The notes below the pieces were generated by a model. It made no database searches and had not been told where the DNA came from. It saw only the letters and a list, made by a program, of their open reading frames with translations. From contig KB904821.1 of NCBI GenBank assembly GCA_000380225.1, positions 1,467,921 through 1,531,920 of the forward strand: 64,000 nucleotides of DNA, read 5' to 3'. Shown in pieces: positions 9,373 to 17,237 of this stretch (its first letter is position 1; the number at the start of each line of letters is the position of its first letter). This stretch comes from a filamentous cyanobacterium ESFC-1 (GTDB lineage Bacteria > Cyanobacteriota > Cyanobacteriia > Cyanobacteriales > Spirulinaceae). The position numbers and the translations under genes are program-made.

Positions 9373-9975
9373 TTACATATAAGACCGTACTAAATCCTCT
9401 AAACCATTGGCTGAAATGCCATCACCGATCGCGGCCATTTTCCATTCGTTACTATGGCGGTAGACTTCAGCGACGATGGTTCCGGTTTTGCCTTGGTATT
9501 CGCGGCCAGAGAGGTTGTAGCGGGCAATTTCTTTATGGGTTGCGGTATCGACGAGACGCACGAAGGCGTTTTGGACTTGGCCGAAGTCTTGTTGACGGGA
9601 GACACAGTTGTAGATATTAACGACAAAAACCAAGCGGGAGATATAAGCAGGAATGAGAGGTAAATCGACGATAACCTGTTCGTCGTCTCCTTCCCCTTCT
9701 CCAGTTAAATTATCCCCTAAATGGACGATCGCGCCAGAGGGATGACGGAGATTACCAAAGTAAACCACATCGGACTTATTCGCCACTTTACCCTGTTCGT
9801 TGAGGCAAATTACCGACGCATCGAGGTCATAATCGGGTGTACCGCCAAATATACTTAAAAAGCCGCCTCCCGATTTCTGCGCGATATCCCAACCCAAACC
9901 ACACATGACTCGCGTTAAGCCAGGGGCTTCTTTTTCGAGGGAAATTCGCTGTCCTTTTTGCAAATTAATGGCCAT
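9373..9975 (-). CDS. TerD family protein (copy 1)
   Basis: A 200-residue TerD-domain protein of the tellurite/stress (Ter) family. Characteristic strings are DYDLDASVICL near residue 50, which carries the Ca2+-binding acidic residues, HLGDNLTGEGEGDDEQ, and FGQVQNAFVRLVD near residue 135. Single TerD domain, no signal peptide, so cytoplasmic. It follows a second terD gene on the same strand with a 76-bp gap, so the two are probably cotranscribed. In other bacteria TerD proteins act with TerC-type membrane partners or in chemical-stress defence; no terC, terB or terZ is present here. Confidence 0.93.
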   Translation of the reverse strand: MAINLQKGQRISLEKEAPGLTRVMCGLGWDIAQKSGGGFLSIFGGTPDYDLDASVICLNEQGKVANKSDVVYFGNLRHPSGAIVHLGDNLTGEGEGDDEQVIVDLPLIPAYISRLVFVVNIYNCVSRQQDFGQVQNAFVRLVDTATHKEIARYNLSGREYQGKTGTIVAEVYRHSNEWKMAAIGDGISANGLEDLVRSYM

Positions 9976-10051
9976 GATTAAATAGGAATTTTCAAAAATT
10001 AAGAAAACTCGGTTTTAGAGAAAGATGTCTAAAACCGAGACGCAGTTATAT

Positions 10052-10627
10052 TTACTGATAGCGGTCGAGAATCGCAGCTAATCCGCCTTGATAGCCAGAA
10101 CCTACCGCATTCACGCGCCAATCACTATCTTTACGGTAAACTTCTGCCATAATCAGGGCAGTTTCAATGGAGTAATCTTCTGCGAGGTCGTAACGCAAGA
10201 CTTCTTCTTTGCTTTCGACGTTGACCAGACGGACAAAAGCGTTACTGACTTGACCGAAGTTTTGACCCCGTTTTTCGGCTTCGTGAATGGTGATGACAAA
10301 GACCAGTTTTTGGACTTCGGGGGGAATTTTGCGTAAATCGATAATAACCGCTTCGTCGTCTCCTTCTCCGGCCCCGGTGAGGTTGTCTCCCATGTGTTTG
10401 ACAGATTGGTCGGGGTCGGGACTGGTGAGGTTATTGTAAAAAATGAAATGTTGGTCAGAAACGAGCTTTTCGTTGGCACCCAACAGAAATACAGAACAAT
10501 CAAGATCGAAATCTTGGCCTGTATTGGTGGGGTTAGCGTCCCAACCTAAGCCGATAAAAGCGGCTTTAATGCCGGGGGCAACTTTGTCGAGGGAAACTCG
10601 TTCTCCTTTTTTGAGTGATATAGCCAT
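10052..10627 (-). CDS. TerD family protein (copy 2)
   Basis: A 191-residue TerD-domain protein, paralogous to the gene just downstream. It keeps the motifs DFDLDCSVFLLG (Ca2+ site), HMGDNLTGAGEGDDEAV and FGQVSNAFVRLVN. It is the promoter-proximal gene of the terD pair. Its start codon lies only 28 bp from the divergent lpxD start, so at least one of the two promoters must reach into the other coding region. Function in cyanobacteria is not established; Ca2+-responsive stress roles are known for the family. Confidence 0.93.
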   Translation of the reverse strand: MAISLKKGERVSLDKVAPGIKAAFIGLGWDANPTNTGQDFDLDCSVFLLGANEKLVSDQHFIFYNNLTSPDPDQSVKHMGDNLTGAGEGDDEAVIIDLRKIPPEVQKLVFVITIHEAEKRGQNFGQVSNAFVRLVNVESKEEVLRYDLAEDYSIETALIMAEVYRKDSDWRVNAVGSGYQGGLAAILDRYQ

Positions 10628-10655
10628 TTAGTCAACCTATTGAATTAAAATCGCC

Positions 10656-11699
10656 ATGAAATTTAGCGCAATTGTTGAAAAATTAACGGATGACACCGTT
10701 CGGGGAAGTAGTTTGATCCCCAATCCCGATTGTAACCCTGAAATTCTGGGGGTGGCCTCCCTAGAGAAGGCCCAAGCGGGAACAATCAGCTATGTAGAGG
10801 GGGGGAAGTATAACGCTCTGATTGCTCAGACCCAAGGGAGTGCGTTACTATTGCCGTTGGATGAAGAATTACAACAAATTGCCAGCGATCGCGGTATTGC
10901 TTGGATCGCGACAGAAAACCCTAAGTTATTATTTACCCAGGTGGTTCGGCTATTTTATCAGCCCTACAAGATTAAGCCGGGCATTCATCCGACTGCTGTT
11001 ATTGACCCTAGCGTTGAGATGGGCAAAGATTGCGCGATCGCGGCGCGAGTCGTTATCGATGCTAATGTTAAGCTCGGTGACGGGGTTTGTATTTTCCCTA
11101 ACGTGACGATTTATCCTGGGGTTGAAATTGGCGATCGCACCGTGATTCATGGCAATGCTATTATCGAGGAACGCAGCCGCATCGGAGTCGATTGCGTGAT
11201 TCATAGCGGTGCGGTGATTGGGGGAGAAGGGTTTGGATTTGTACCGTCTTCTGAAGGTTGGGTGAAGCTGGAACAATCGGGGATTGTGGTACTCGAAGAT
11301 GGCGTAGAAATTGGTTGCAATAGTACCGTAGACCGTCCTCCTGTGGGAGAAACTCGCATTGGCTACAACACCAAAATTGATAACTTAGTGCAAATCGGCC
11401 ATGGTTGCGAAGTCGGGTCAAACTGCGTGATGTCAGCCCAGGTAGGATTAGCCGGACGGGTGAAACTGGGGAATGGGGTAATTTTGGCCGGACAGGTGGG
11501 TATTACTAATGATATTACCTTGGGAGATGGCGCGATCGCGTCGGCCAAATCCGGACTACACAAAGATGTTGCATCAGGAGAGATCGTTTCGGGGTATCCT
11601 GCTATTGCTCACAAACAATGGTTAAAAACTTCGGCAATTTATAATCGTTTGCCGGAGTTGTATCAAAAACTCAAACAATTAAAGCCCCGTTCTTCCTAA
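10656..11699 (+). CDS. lpxD: UDP-3-O-acylglucosamine N-acyltransferase (LpxD, copy 1)
   Basis: A 347-residue left-handed beta-helix acyltransferase for the third step of lipid A synthesis, adding an acyl chain to the 2-amino group of UDP-3-O-acylglucosamine. An N-terminal LpxD-specific domain (1-105) precedes hexapeptide repeats (about 110-300). The catalytic His region is NLVQIGHGCEVG, and GEGFGFV near residue 195 is the family signature. A second lpxD follows 16 bp downstream. Other lipid A genes (lpxA, lpxB, lpxC, fabZ) are not in the window. Confidence 0.93.
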   Translation: MKFSAIVEKLTDDTVRGSSLIPNPDCNPEILGVASLEKAQAGTISYVEGGKYNALIAQTQGSALLLPLDEELQQIASDRGIAWIATENPKLLFTQVVRLFYQPYKIKPGIHPTAVIDPSVEMGKDCAIAARVVIDANVKLGDGVCIFPNVTIYPGVEIGDRTVIHGNAIIEERSRIGVDCVIHSGAVIGGEGFGFVPSSEGWVKLEQSGIVVLEDGVEIGCNSTVDRPPVGETRIGYNTKIDNLVQIGHGCEVGSNCVMSAQVGLAGRVKLGNGVILAGQVGITNDITLGDGAIASAKSGLHKDVASGEIVSGYPAIAHKQWLKTSAIYNRLPELYQKLKQLKPRSS

Positions 11700-11715
11700 A
11701 ATCCCCAAAATATAG

Positions 11716-12750
11716 ATGAAATTCAGCAATATTATTGAAAAACTAAGTTCGGAAATTAGCCAAAGCAGTCTCGCGACTCATCCCCAACTCAATCCAGAAA
11801 TTCAGGGAGTTGCCGCAGTGGACGAAGAATCCAGCGAGAGCATTAGTTTTATCCAAGAGGATAAATTTGCCCATCACATCGCTACAACCCCCGCCGTGGC
11901 GCTTATTCTGCCGGAGAATGAAGATTTACAGCAGCAAGCAAGCGATCGCGGCATTGCTTGGGTAACGACAACAGAAACTCGCTTACTGTTTGCCAAAGTT
12001 CTGGAATTATTTTATCAGCCCTATCGCCCCCAGGGGGAAATCGACCCGACTGCGGTTGTGCATCCCACCGCAGAAATTGGGCAAGATGTTTATATTGGCC
12101 CCCGCGTTGTTATTAATCAAAATGTCAAGATTGGCGATCGCGTTTGCATCCATCCCAACGTTTCCATTTATCCTGAAGCTACCATTGGGGCAGATACGAT
12201 TCTTCATAGCAACTGTACCATCCACGAACGCACCCAAATCGGCAAAGATTGTACAATTCATAGTGGTGCAGTCATTGGTGACGAAGGCTTTGGTTTTGTG
12301 CCGACTCCCCAAGGCTGGTACAAAATGCCCCAATCCGGTTATGTGATTCTCGCAGATAGCGTCGATATTGGCGCAAATACCACCATTGACCGTCCGGCTG
12401 TCGGCGTAACCCGCATTGATTTTAATAGCAAAATTGATAACTTAGTACAAATCGGCCATGGTTGTCGCATCGGTTCAAATACCGTCATTGCCGGACAAGC
12501 GGGTTTATCCGGTCGGGTTCAAATTGGCAATGGTGTCATCTTAGCCGGACAAGTGGGGATTGTCGATGGGGTCGAAATTGGCGACGGCGCGATCGCATCA
12601 GCTAAAGCCGGGGTTCATAATAATGTTAAACCGGGGGCTATTGTCACGGGAATCCCTGCGATTCCCCACGCGGTTTTTGTTAAAGCCAGCGCCGTGTTTA
12701 AACGCCTCCCAGAGATGTACAAAGCGTTGAAAAAGCTACAGCGTCAGTAG
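11716..12750 (+). CDS. LpxD-type acyltransferase (copy 2)
   Basis: A 344-residue paralogue of the preceding gene with the same architecture: N-terminal LpxD domain, hexapeptide repeats, GDEGFGFV signature and catalytic NLVQIGHGCRIG. The proteins begin alike (MKFSxIxEKL) and align over their full length, which points to an old tandem duplication. Both copies keep the catalytic His, so two acyl-chain specificities or heterotrimers are possible. It is translated from an ATG 16 bp after the first copy, almost surely in one mRNA. Confidence 0.9.
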   Translation: MKFSNIIEKLSSEISQSSLATHPQLNPEIQGVAAVDEESSESISFIQEDKFAHHIATTPAVALILPENEDLQQQASDRGIAWVTTTETRLLFAKVLELFYQPYRPQGEIDPTAVVHPTAEIGQDVYIGPRVVINQNVKIGDRVCIHPNVSIYPEATIGADTILHSNCTIHERTQIGKDCTIHSGAVIGDEGFGFVPTPQGWYKMPQSGYVILADSVDIGANTTIDRPAVGVTRIDFNSKIDNLVQIGHGCRIGSNTVIAGQAGLSGRVQIGNGVILAGQVGIVDGVEIGDGAIASAKAGVHNNVKPGAIVTGIPAIPHAVFVKASAVFKRLPEMYKALKKLQRQ

Positions 12751-12837
12751 AATTTGTCCTTTGTCTTGGGTCATTTGTCATTTGTTTGGGAACTAGCGAA
12801 TTTAGTTATATCAAATCTGCTTAATGAGTGGGGATTA

Positions 12838-12902
12838 AGAACCCCGGTTTCTAGCAAGAAATTTTAACTTGAATTTGTAAGCAGGTCAGAAACCGGGGTT
12901 CT
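12838..12902. repeat. Palindromic CCCCGGTTTCT element
   Basis: Perfect 15-bp inverted repeat (12838-12852 and 12888-12902; arms AGAACCCCGGTTTCT). The interior is related to the 4506-4562 copy, so these two are clearly the same MITE-like element. It sits between lpxD and a CHAT remnant and could also terminate lpxD transcripts. Confidence 0.8.
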
Positions 12903-12906
12903 CGCG

Positions 12907-13056
12907 GAGAGTGGTTATTATCAACGTTTGACCCAAGGAGAAGGACGCAGCGAGGCGTTGCGTCAAGTGCAGTTAGCCATGTTGCAGGATACCGAATATC
13001 AGCATCCCTTTTTCTGGGGGGCATTTATCCCGTCGGGTCAATGGTCGAAAATTTGA
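12907..13056 (+). pseudogene. C-terminal remnant of a CHAT-domain protein
   Basis: A 49-codon open stretch ending in TGA at 13054 reads GYYQRLTQGEGRSEALRQ, then QVQLAMLQDTEYQHPFFWG and AFIPSGQWSKI. This matches the end of CHAT (caspase-like, HetF-associated with TPR) domains, where QLAML...HPFYWAAFIPSG is conserved. There is no start codon or upstream CHAT sequence; the palindromic repeat abuts the 5' side. It is a decayed fragment, not a gene. Confidence 0.8.
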
Positions 13057-13060
13057 GAGG

Positions 13061-13090
13061 CAGTGGGCAGTGGGCAGTGGGCAGTAGGGG
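13061..13090. repeat. GGGCAGT tandem heptamers
   Basis: Three to four copies of the heptamer GGGCAGT in tandem. The same unit recurs at about 53383-53403. Simple short tandem repeat typical of cyanobacterial intergenic DNA. Confidence 0.75.
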
Positions 13091-13178
13091 GAACAAAATT
13101 GCCTCAATTTGAAGCTTTAGTTGAAAATAAACCACACCATAGCGAGATAAGCGGGCAGTGTATGTTTCTCTACAATGG

Positions 13179-13650
13179 TTGACAACTCTCCGTCCTGAAG
13201 GAGCGGAGATTCTCGTTTCTTTCAGGTTGCCTCTTAACTAGACTTTGGATCGACAGACACCTAAATATCTTCCCCTTAGTCCCCGCTACTACCGACTCAA
13301 CGAGCGTTTTATTTCTTGGTTTCTAGTCCAAGATACGTCCTGCCCGGACGCAGAAAGTATGTTTTCACAACTGCTCCTTCAAAGTTTTACAACAGCAAGG
13401 ATTGTGCTGAAAACCCCTTACTTTAACTATTGAGTTGGTTAGGTTTGTTGTAGTGCGGCCCACATTACTGGTCACTCGCACACCTAATATTATAATATAA
13501 AGCCGTCCTATAAGCGCGCCCGTCCCCGCGTCGCCGTAAGCGTCGAGACCCCGCGCCGCCGTAAGGCGCAAGGGAATGCTCGACAAGACAGGCGCAAGGG
13601 AACGCTCGGCAAGACAGGACGGGGAACCTGAAACCCAGAATTTTTGGTAA
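13179..13650 (+). mobile_element. IS200/IS605-like non-autonomous element (PATE type), copy 1, with nested palindromes
   Basis: Shares about 320 bp with the element at 29684-30047, beginning TTGACAACTC, continuing through a left hairpin (13187-13207, CTCCG/CGGAG arms) and ending AATTTTTGGTAA. There is no transposase. The right-end hairpin arms CCGTCCT and AGGACGGGG are separated by about 106 extra bases (13510-13615) that are themselves nested palindromes. The remainder of the 12751-13670 gap holds only repeats and a CHAT fragment. The element ends 20 bp before the GluR0-like start codon, so it may affect that gene's promoter. Confidence 0.8.
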
Positions 13651-13670
13651 CGGATTGTCAGAGAAACGTT

Positions 13671-14858
13671 ATGAAATATAGTTGGTTGGCTGGATTGAGT
13701 TTGGGTTGTGCGATCGCGACGGCGGGAAATGTTACTGCGATCGCGTCTTCTCAATCGACCCAAACCCCCCCTACTCCCGTCGAAGACCGCTTAAATCCAC
13801 CGACGCTAACTGTGGGTATTGGCGGGGCCCCACCGTTTTTAATCCAAGATGGCGAACAACTACAAGGCATTATTCCCGATCTCTGGCAATATATCGCCGC
13901 CAGTCAAAATATTGAGTATGAATTGGTGGTACACAACAATACCCAAGAAGCCCTGGATGCTGTCGCCAATCAAGACCTCGATCTCCTGGTCGGCCCTTTT
14001 AGTATTACCGCCGAACGTTTAGAAAACGTTGACTTTACCCAACCCTTCTTTGTCTCTCGCATTGGCGTGGTTGTTCCGGCGGAGTCTCCTAGCCTCTGGA
14101 ATCGCTTACAGCCCTTATTCCGCGTTACAGCTTTATCTTCGGCGGCGATTCTCTTATTTGTGCTGTTTTTAGTCGGAAATGGCATCTGGTTAGCCGAACG
14201 CAAGCAAAATCCCGAACAATTTCCGCCCCATTACCTCAAAGGTATAGGCAATGGGATGTGGTTTGCCCTTGTTACCTTAACCACCGTGGGTTATGGCGAT
14301 CATACTCCCTCCACCTCTGCCGGACGCGTTATTACCGGAATTTGGATGTTAATCTCAATGCTGGCGGTTTCCTCACTCACCGCCGGATTAGCTTCTGCCC
14401 TCACCCTCACCCTATCCGGGGCTACTGCCGCCCCGATTAACAGCGCAGAAGACTTACAAGACACCAATGTGGCGGTTGTTAGCGGCACAACCGGAGTCAT
14501 CTGGGCGCAAGAATATCAAGCCAATCCTCAAGAATACGCATCCTTAGAAGGCGCGATCGCGGCAGTCGCAGAAGGTAATGTTGAGGGCGCAATCTTTGAC
14601 CGTCCTGCCTTGCAATATTACCTTTCCCAAAATTCTGACCTCGATTTACAACTGGCCGACTTTACCTTACATTCAGAGAACCTGGGTTTTGCTTTACCCC
14701 GCAACAGTCCCCTCAGTCGCGACCTCAGCCAAATCTTGCTGCAACTCGAAGAAAACAAAACCATTACCGAAATTAGCGATCGCTGGCTAGAATCAAGCGA
14801 TGAAGATTCGCAATCTTCCTCTGAGTCTTCTGATTCCTCTGAATCTTCAGACAACTAG
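13671..14858 (+). CDS. GluR0-type ligand-gated K+ channel (prokaryotic ionotropic glutamate receptor)
   Basis: A 395-residue protein with a signal peptide (1-25). It has a split periplasmic binding domain (S1 about 45-140, S2 about 255-380) around a pore of TM1 (about 152-172), a P-loop with the K+ filter TTVGYGD (204-210) and TM2 (about 220-245). SSLTAGLASALT occupies the place of the SYTANLAAF motif of animal receptors. This is the arrangement of Synechocystis GluR0. It ends in an Asp/Ser/Glu-rich tail (DEDSQSSSESSDSSESSDN). I chose ATG at 13671; the open frame reaches 13644 through a GTG inside the mobile element. Ligand is inferred to be an amino acid. Confidence 0.92.
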   Translation: MKYSWLAGLSLGCAIATAGNVTAIASSQSTQTPPTPVEDRLNPPTLTVGIGGAPPFLIQDGEQLQGIIPDLWQYIAASQNIEYELVVHNNTQEALDAVANQDLDLLVGPFSITAERLENVDFTQPFFVSRIGVVVPAESPSLWNRLQPLFRVTALSSAAILLFVLFLVGNGIWLAERKQNPEQFPPHYLKGIGNGMWFALVTLTTVGYGDHTPSTSAGRVITGIWMLISMLAVSSLTAGLASALTLTLSGATAAPINSAEDLQDTNVAVVSGTTGVIWAQEYQANPQEYASLEGAIAAVAEGNVEGAIFDRPALQYYLSQNSDLDLQLADFTLHSENLGFALPRNSPLSRDLSQILLQLEENKTITEISDRWLESSDEDSQSSSESSDSSESSDN

Positions 14859-14863
14859 CCTTG

Positions 14864-14896
14864 AGAACCCCGGTTGTGAGCAAAAACCAGGGTTCT
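14864..14896. terminator. Bidirectional terminator between GluR0-like gene and gor
   Basis: Inverted repeat AGAACCCCGGTT / AACCAGGGTTCT (one mismatch) in the 53-bp gap between two convergent genes. Its arms resemble the dispersed CCCCGGTTTCT palindrome. Confidence 0.7.
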
Positions 14897-14911
14897 GCAT
14901 AAAGATTAAAT

Positions 14912-16261
14912 CTAACGTAACGTCACAAATTCTTCGGCAATGGTGGGATGAATGCCGATAGTCGCATCAAAATCCGCCTTCGTTGCGCCCATCTTGACCG
15001 CGATCGCGACACCTTGGATAATTTCAGCAGCATGATCCCCCACCATGTGGGCCCCCAACACGCGATCGCTATTACAATCAACCACTAATTTCATCATGGT
15101 TTTTTCCGACCGTTCGGCTAAGGTATAGTACATCGGACGGAACTTAGTGCGATAAATCTTCACCGCATCCCCACAGCGTTTGCGGGCTTCAGCTTCAGTC
15201 AGTCCCACAGATGCGGCTTCAGGAGACGTAAAAATCGCCGTGGGGATATTTTCATAACTCATCTGCCGCGATTGGCCGCCGAAATGGGTATCGGCAAAAG
15301 CCCGACCTTCATTAATCGCTACAGGCGTTAATTCCATACGGGCAATACAATCCCCCACCGCAAAAATATTTTCCTCGGCGGTGCTAGAATATTCATCGAC
15401 TGCGATCGCGCCATTATCGGTTTCAACCCCCGTATTCTCTAACCCCAAAGCATCTAAATTCGGCTTGCGTCCCGTTGCGGCCAAACCCACGGCATCGGTC
15501 AAGATAATTTCTTCTGAATTGTTATTCACCCCCACTTTCAAGCCGCTATCGGTTTTTTCAATATGACTGATAGTACTCTTGGTTAACAAGCGAATGCCCT
15601 TGCGTTGCATCTCCTCTTGAATCGTCGAACGCAGATCGCCATCAAAGCCCTTCAGTAACATATCGCCGCGAATCACCTGCATGACTTCCGTTCCCATACC
15701 ATTGAGAATACAAGCAAACTCGCAACCAATATAACCCCCCCCAATGATTAACATTCGCTTCGGTTGTTCTGGGAGATGGAAAAACTCATCAGAAGTAATG
15801 GTGTGTTCAATCCCCGGAATACTATCGGGTTTTATCGGATGCCCCCCCACCGCAATCAAAATCTTATCGGCTGTGACCTTTTCACCCCCCACATCTAGGG
15901 TATGGGGGTCGAGAAACTTCGCATACGCCTCAAACACATCCACCTTGGCATTGTCCAACATACGCTGATACACGCCGTTGAGTCGTTCGACTTCGTTATT
16001 GACTGCCGTAATCATTTTTGGCCAATCGAGGGTGCTTTCGACCTCACTCCAGCCATAGCCCACTGCATCCTGCATCATACCGGGAAAATGAGAAGAATAC
16101 ACCATCAGCTTTTTCGGGATACAGCCGCGATTAACACAAGTTCCCCCCAAGCGGTTGAACTCTGCCACAGCCACTTTTGCCCCGTAACCCGCAGCCCGTC
16201 TAGCCGTAGCGATTCCCCCAGAACCGCCCCCAATCACAAATAAATCGTAGTCGTAACTCAT
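14912..16261 (-). CDS. gor: Glutathione reductase
   Basis: A 449-residue NAD(P)H-dependent disulfide oxidoreductase reducing glutathione disulfide. FAD-binding FVIGGGSGGIATARRAA is at 8-24, the redox disulfide is Cys42/Cys47 in GGTCVNRGCIPKK, the pyridine nucleotide site IIGGGYIGCEFA is near 175, and ATGRKPN lies near 265. The C-terminal HPTIAEEFVTLR supplies the catalytic His-Glu pair. Spacing and length fit glutathione reductase rather than dihydrolipoamide or mercuric reductase. Monocistronic and convergent with the channel gene. Confidence 0.92.
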   Translation of the reverse strand: MSYDYDLFVIGGGSGGIATARRAAGYGAKVAVAEFNRLGGTCVNRGCIPKKLMVYSSHFPGMMQDAVGYGWSEVESTLDWPKMITAVNNEVERLNGVYQRMLDNAKVDVFEAYAKFLDPHTLDVGGEKVTADKILIAVGGHPIKPDSIPGIEHTITSDEFFHLPEQPKRMLIIGGGYIGCEFACILNGMGTEVMQVIRGDMLLKGFDGDLRSTIQEEMQRKGIRLLTKSTISHIEKTDSGLKVGVNNNSEEIILTDAVGLAATGRKPNLDALGLENTGVETDNGAIAVDEYSSTAEENIFAVGDCIARMELTPVAINEGRAFADTHFGGQSRQMSYENIPTAIFTSPEAASVGLTEAEARKRCGDAVKIYRTKFRPMYYTLAERSEKTMMKLVVDCNSDRVLGAHMVGDHAAEIIQGVAIAVKMGATKADFDATIGIHPTIAEEFVTLR

Positions 16262-16418
16262 TGTTTTTTTTGTTTCTAGCGTCCTGTTTTTAGTCTATAT
16301 ATAGATGCGGAGTGTGGGGTTGACGCGATCGCTCGATTATGGGTAAATACGGTAAAATTGCAGACAGACTAAAACAACAATTAAAATTGTCCGCATTTTA
16401 GGGATTTATACATCATTG

Positions 16419-16835
16419 ATGTCTGCCAGAGATATTTTCCATGAAGCAGTCAAACGGGCATTGGTCAAAGACTGTTGGCAAGTGACAGACGACCCGCTAG
16501 AGTTGGAATGGGAAGAAGTTAAGGTTAAAATCGACCTAGCGGCAGAGCGCCTCATTGCGGCAGAACGAGAGAACGAAAAAATTGCGGTCGAGATTAAGAG
16601 TTTTATCAGTTCTTCTGCTGTTAGTAGTTTTCATACAGCATTGGGTCAGTTTTTGAATTACCGAATTATGCTGGAACTGAATGAGCCGCAGCGAGAGCTT
16701 TATTTGGCAATTCCAGTTGATGCCTACGAAAGCTTTTTCCAAAGCCGTTTAGCACAGATTGCTGTTCGGCAAAATCAAGTCAAGTTGTTAGTTTACGATC
16801 CAGTTTTTGAGGAGGTAGTGAAATGGATAAAGTAG
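16419..16835 (+). CDS. xisH: XisH family protein
   Basis: A 138-residue XisH protein, first described as a factor needed for excision of the Anabaena fdxN element but widespread in cyanobacteria that lack it. It begins SARDIFHEAVKRALVKD, and VKIDLAAERLIAAER followed by IAVEIKSF gives a D...ExK pattern consistent with a PD-(D/E)XK-like fold. SFHTALGQFLNYR is also typical. A TTG directly precedes the ATG at 16419. It overlaps xisI by 13 nt. No fdxN element or recombinase is nearby, so a role in excision here is doubtful; a nuclease/partner pair is an alternative. Confidence 0.92.
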   Translation: MSARDIFHEAVKRALVKDCWQVTDDPLELEWEEVKVKIDLAAERLIAAERENEKIAVEIKSFISSSAVSSFHTALGQFLNYRIMLELNEPQRELYLAIPVDAYESFFQSRLAQIAVRQNQVKLLVYDPVFEEVVKWIK

Positions 16836-17176
16836 CTTACTATCGAACCTGTATTCAAAAACTTTTAACAGATCATAGTCATTACAGCAATGATACTCAA
16901 GAGGTGGAGAGTTTGCTTTGTTTTGATGTCGAGCGCGATCGCTACCAACTGATGCGGGTGGGGTGGAAACACTTAACGCGGGTTTACTACACAGTATTAC
17001 ATTTTGATATTCGAGACGGGCAAATCTGGTTGCAGCAGAATACGACGGATAGTGATGTGGGGGAAGAGTTGGTTACTATGGGAGTTCCCAAAGAAGACAT
17101 TGTTTTAGGGTTGCAGCCCCCCTACAAGCGACCCTATACGGGCTATGGGATGGGAAGCGATCGCGTTTCAATTTAG
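16823..17176 (+). CDS. xisI: XisI family protein
   Basis: A 117-residue XisI protein, the invariant partner of XisH. Typical strings are YYRTCIQKLLTDHS at the N-terminus, HFDIRDGQIWLQQNTTD in the middle and VLGLQPPYKRPYTGYG at the end. The start lies within the last codons of xisH, so the two are translationally coupled. Molecular role is not known beyond the original genetic link to DNA-element excision. Confidence 0.93.
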   Translation: MDKVAYYRTCIQKLLTDHSHYSNDTQEVESLLCFDVERDRYQLMRVGWKHLTRVYYTVLHFDIRDGQIWLQQNTTDSDVGEELVTMGVPKEDIVLGLQPPYKRPYTGYGMGSDRVSI

Positions 17177-17237
17177 CGTCGCTTTTATACTGAGAGGCTT
17201 ACAATTTAATTGCTGAAGCGATCAATCGCGCCACCAA

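Noticed and set aside
9333-9620. Plus-strand ORFs opposite the first terD gene
   Set aside because: They are antisense shadows of a clear TerD-domain gene.
13245-13433. 62-codon plus-strand ORF in the IS605-like element, and the shared minus-strand frame present in both element copies
   Set aside because: The shared peptide follows from DNA identity between the two copies; the frames end differently and no transposase motif is visible.
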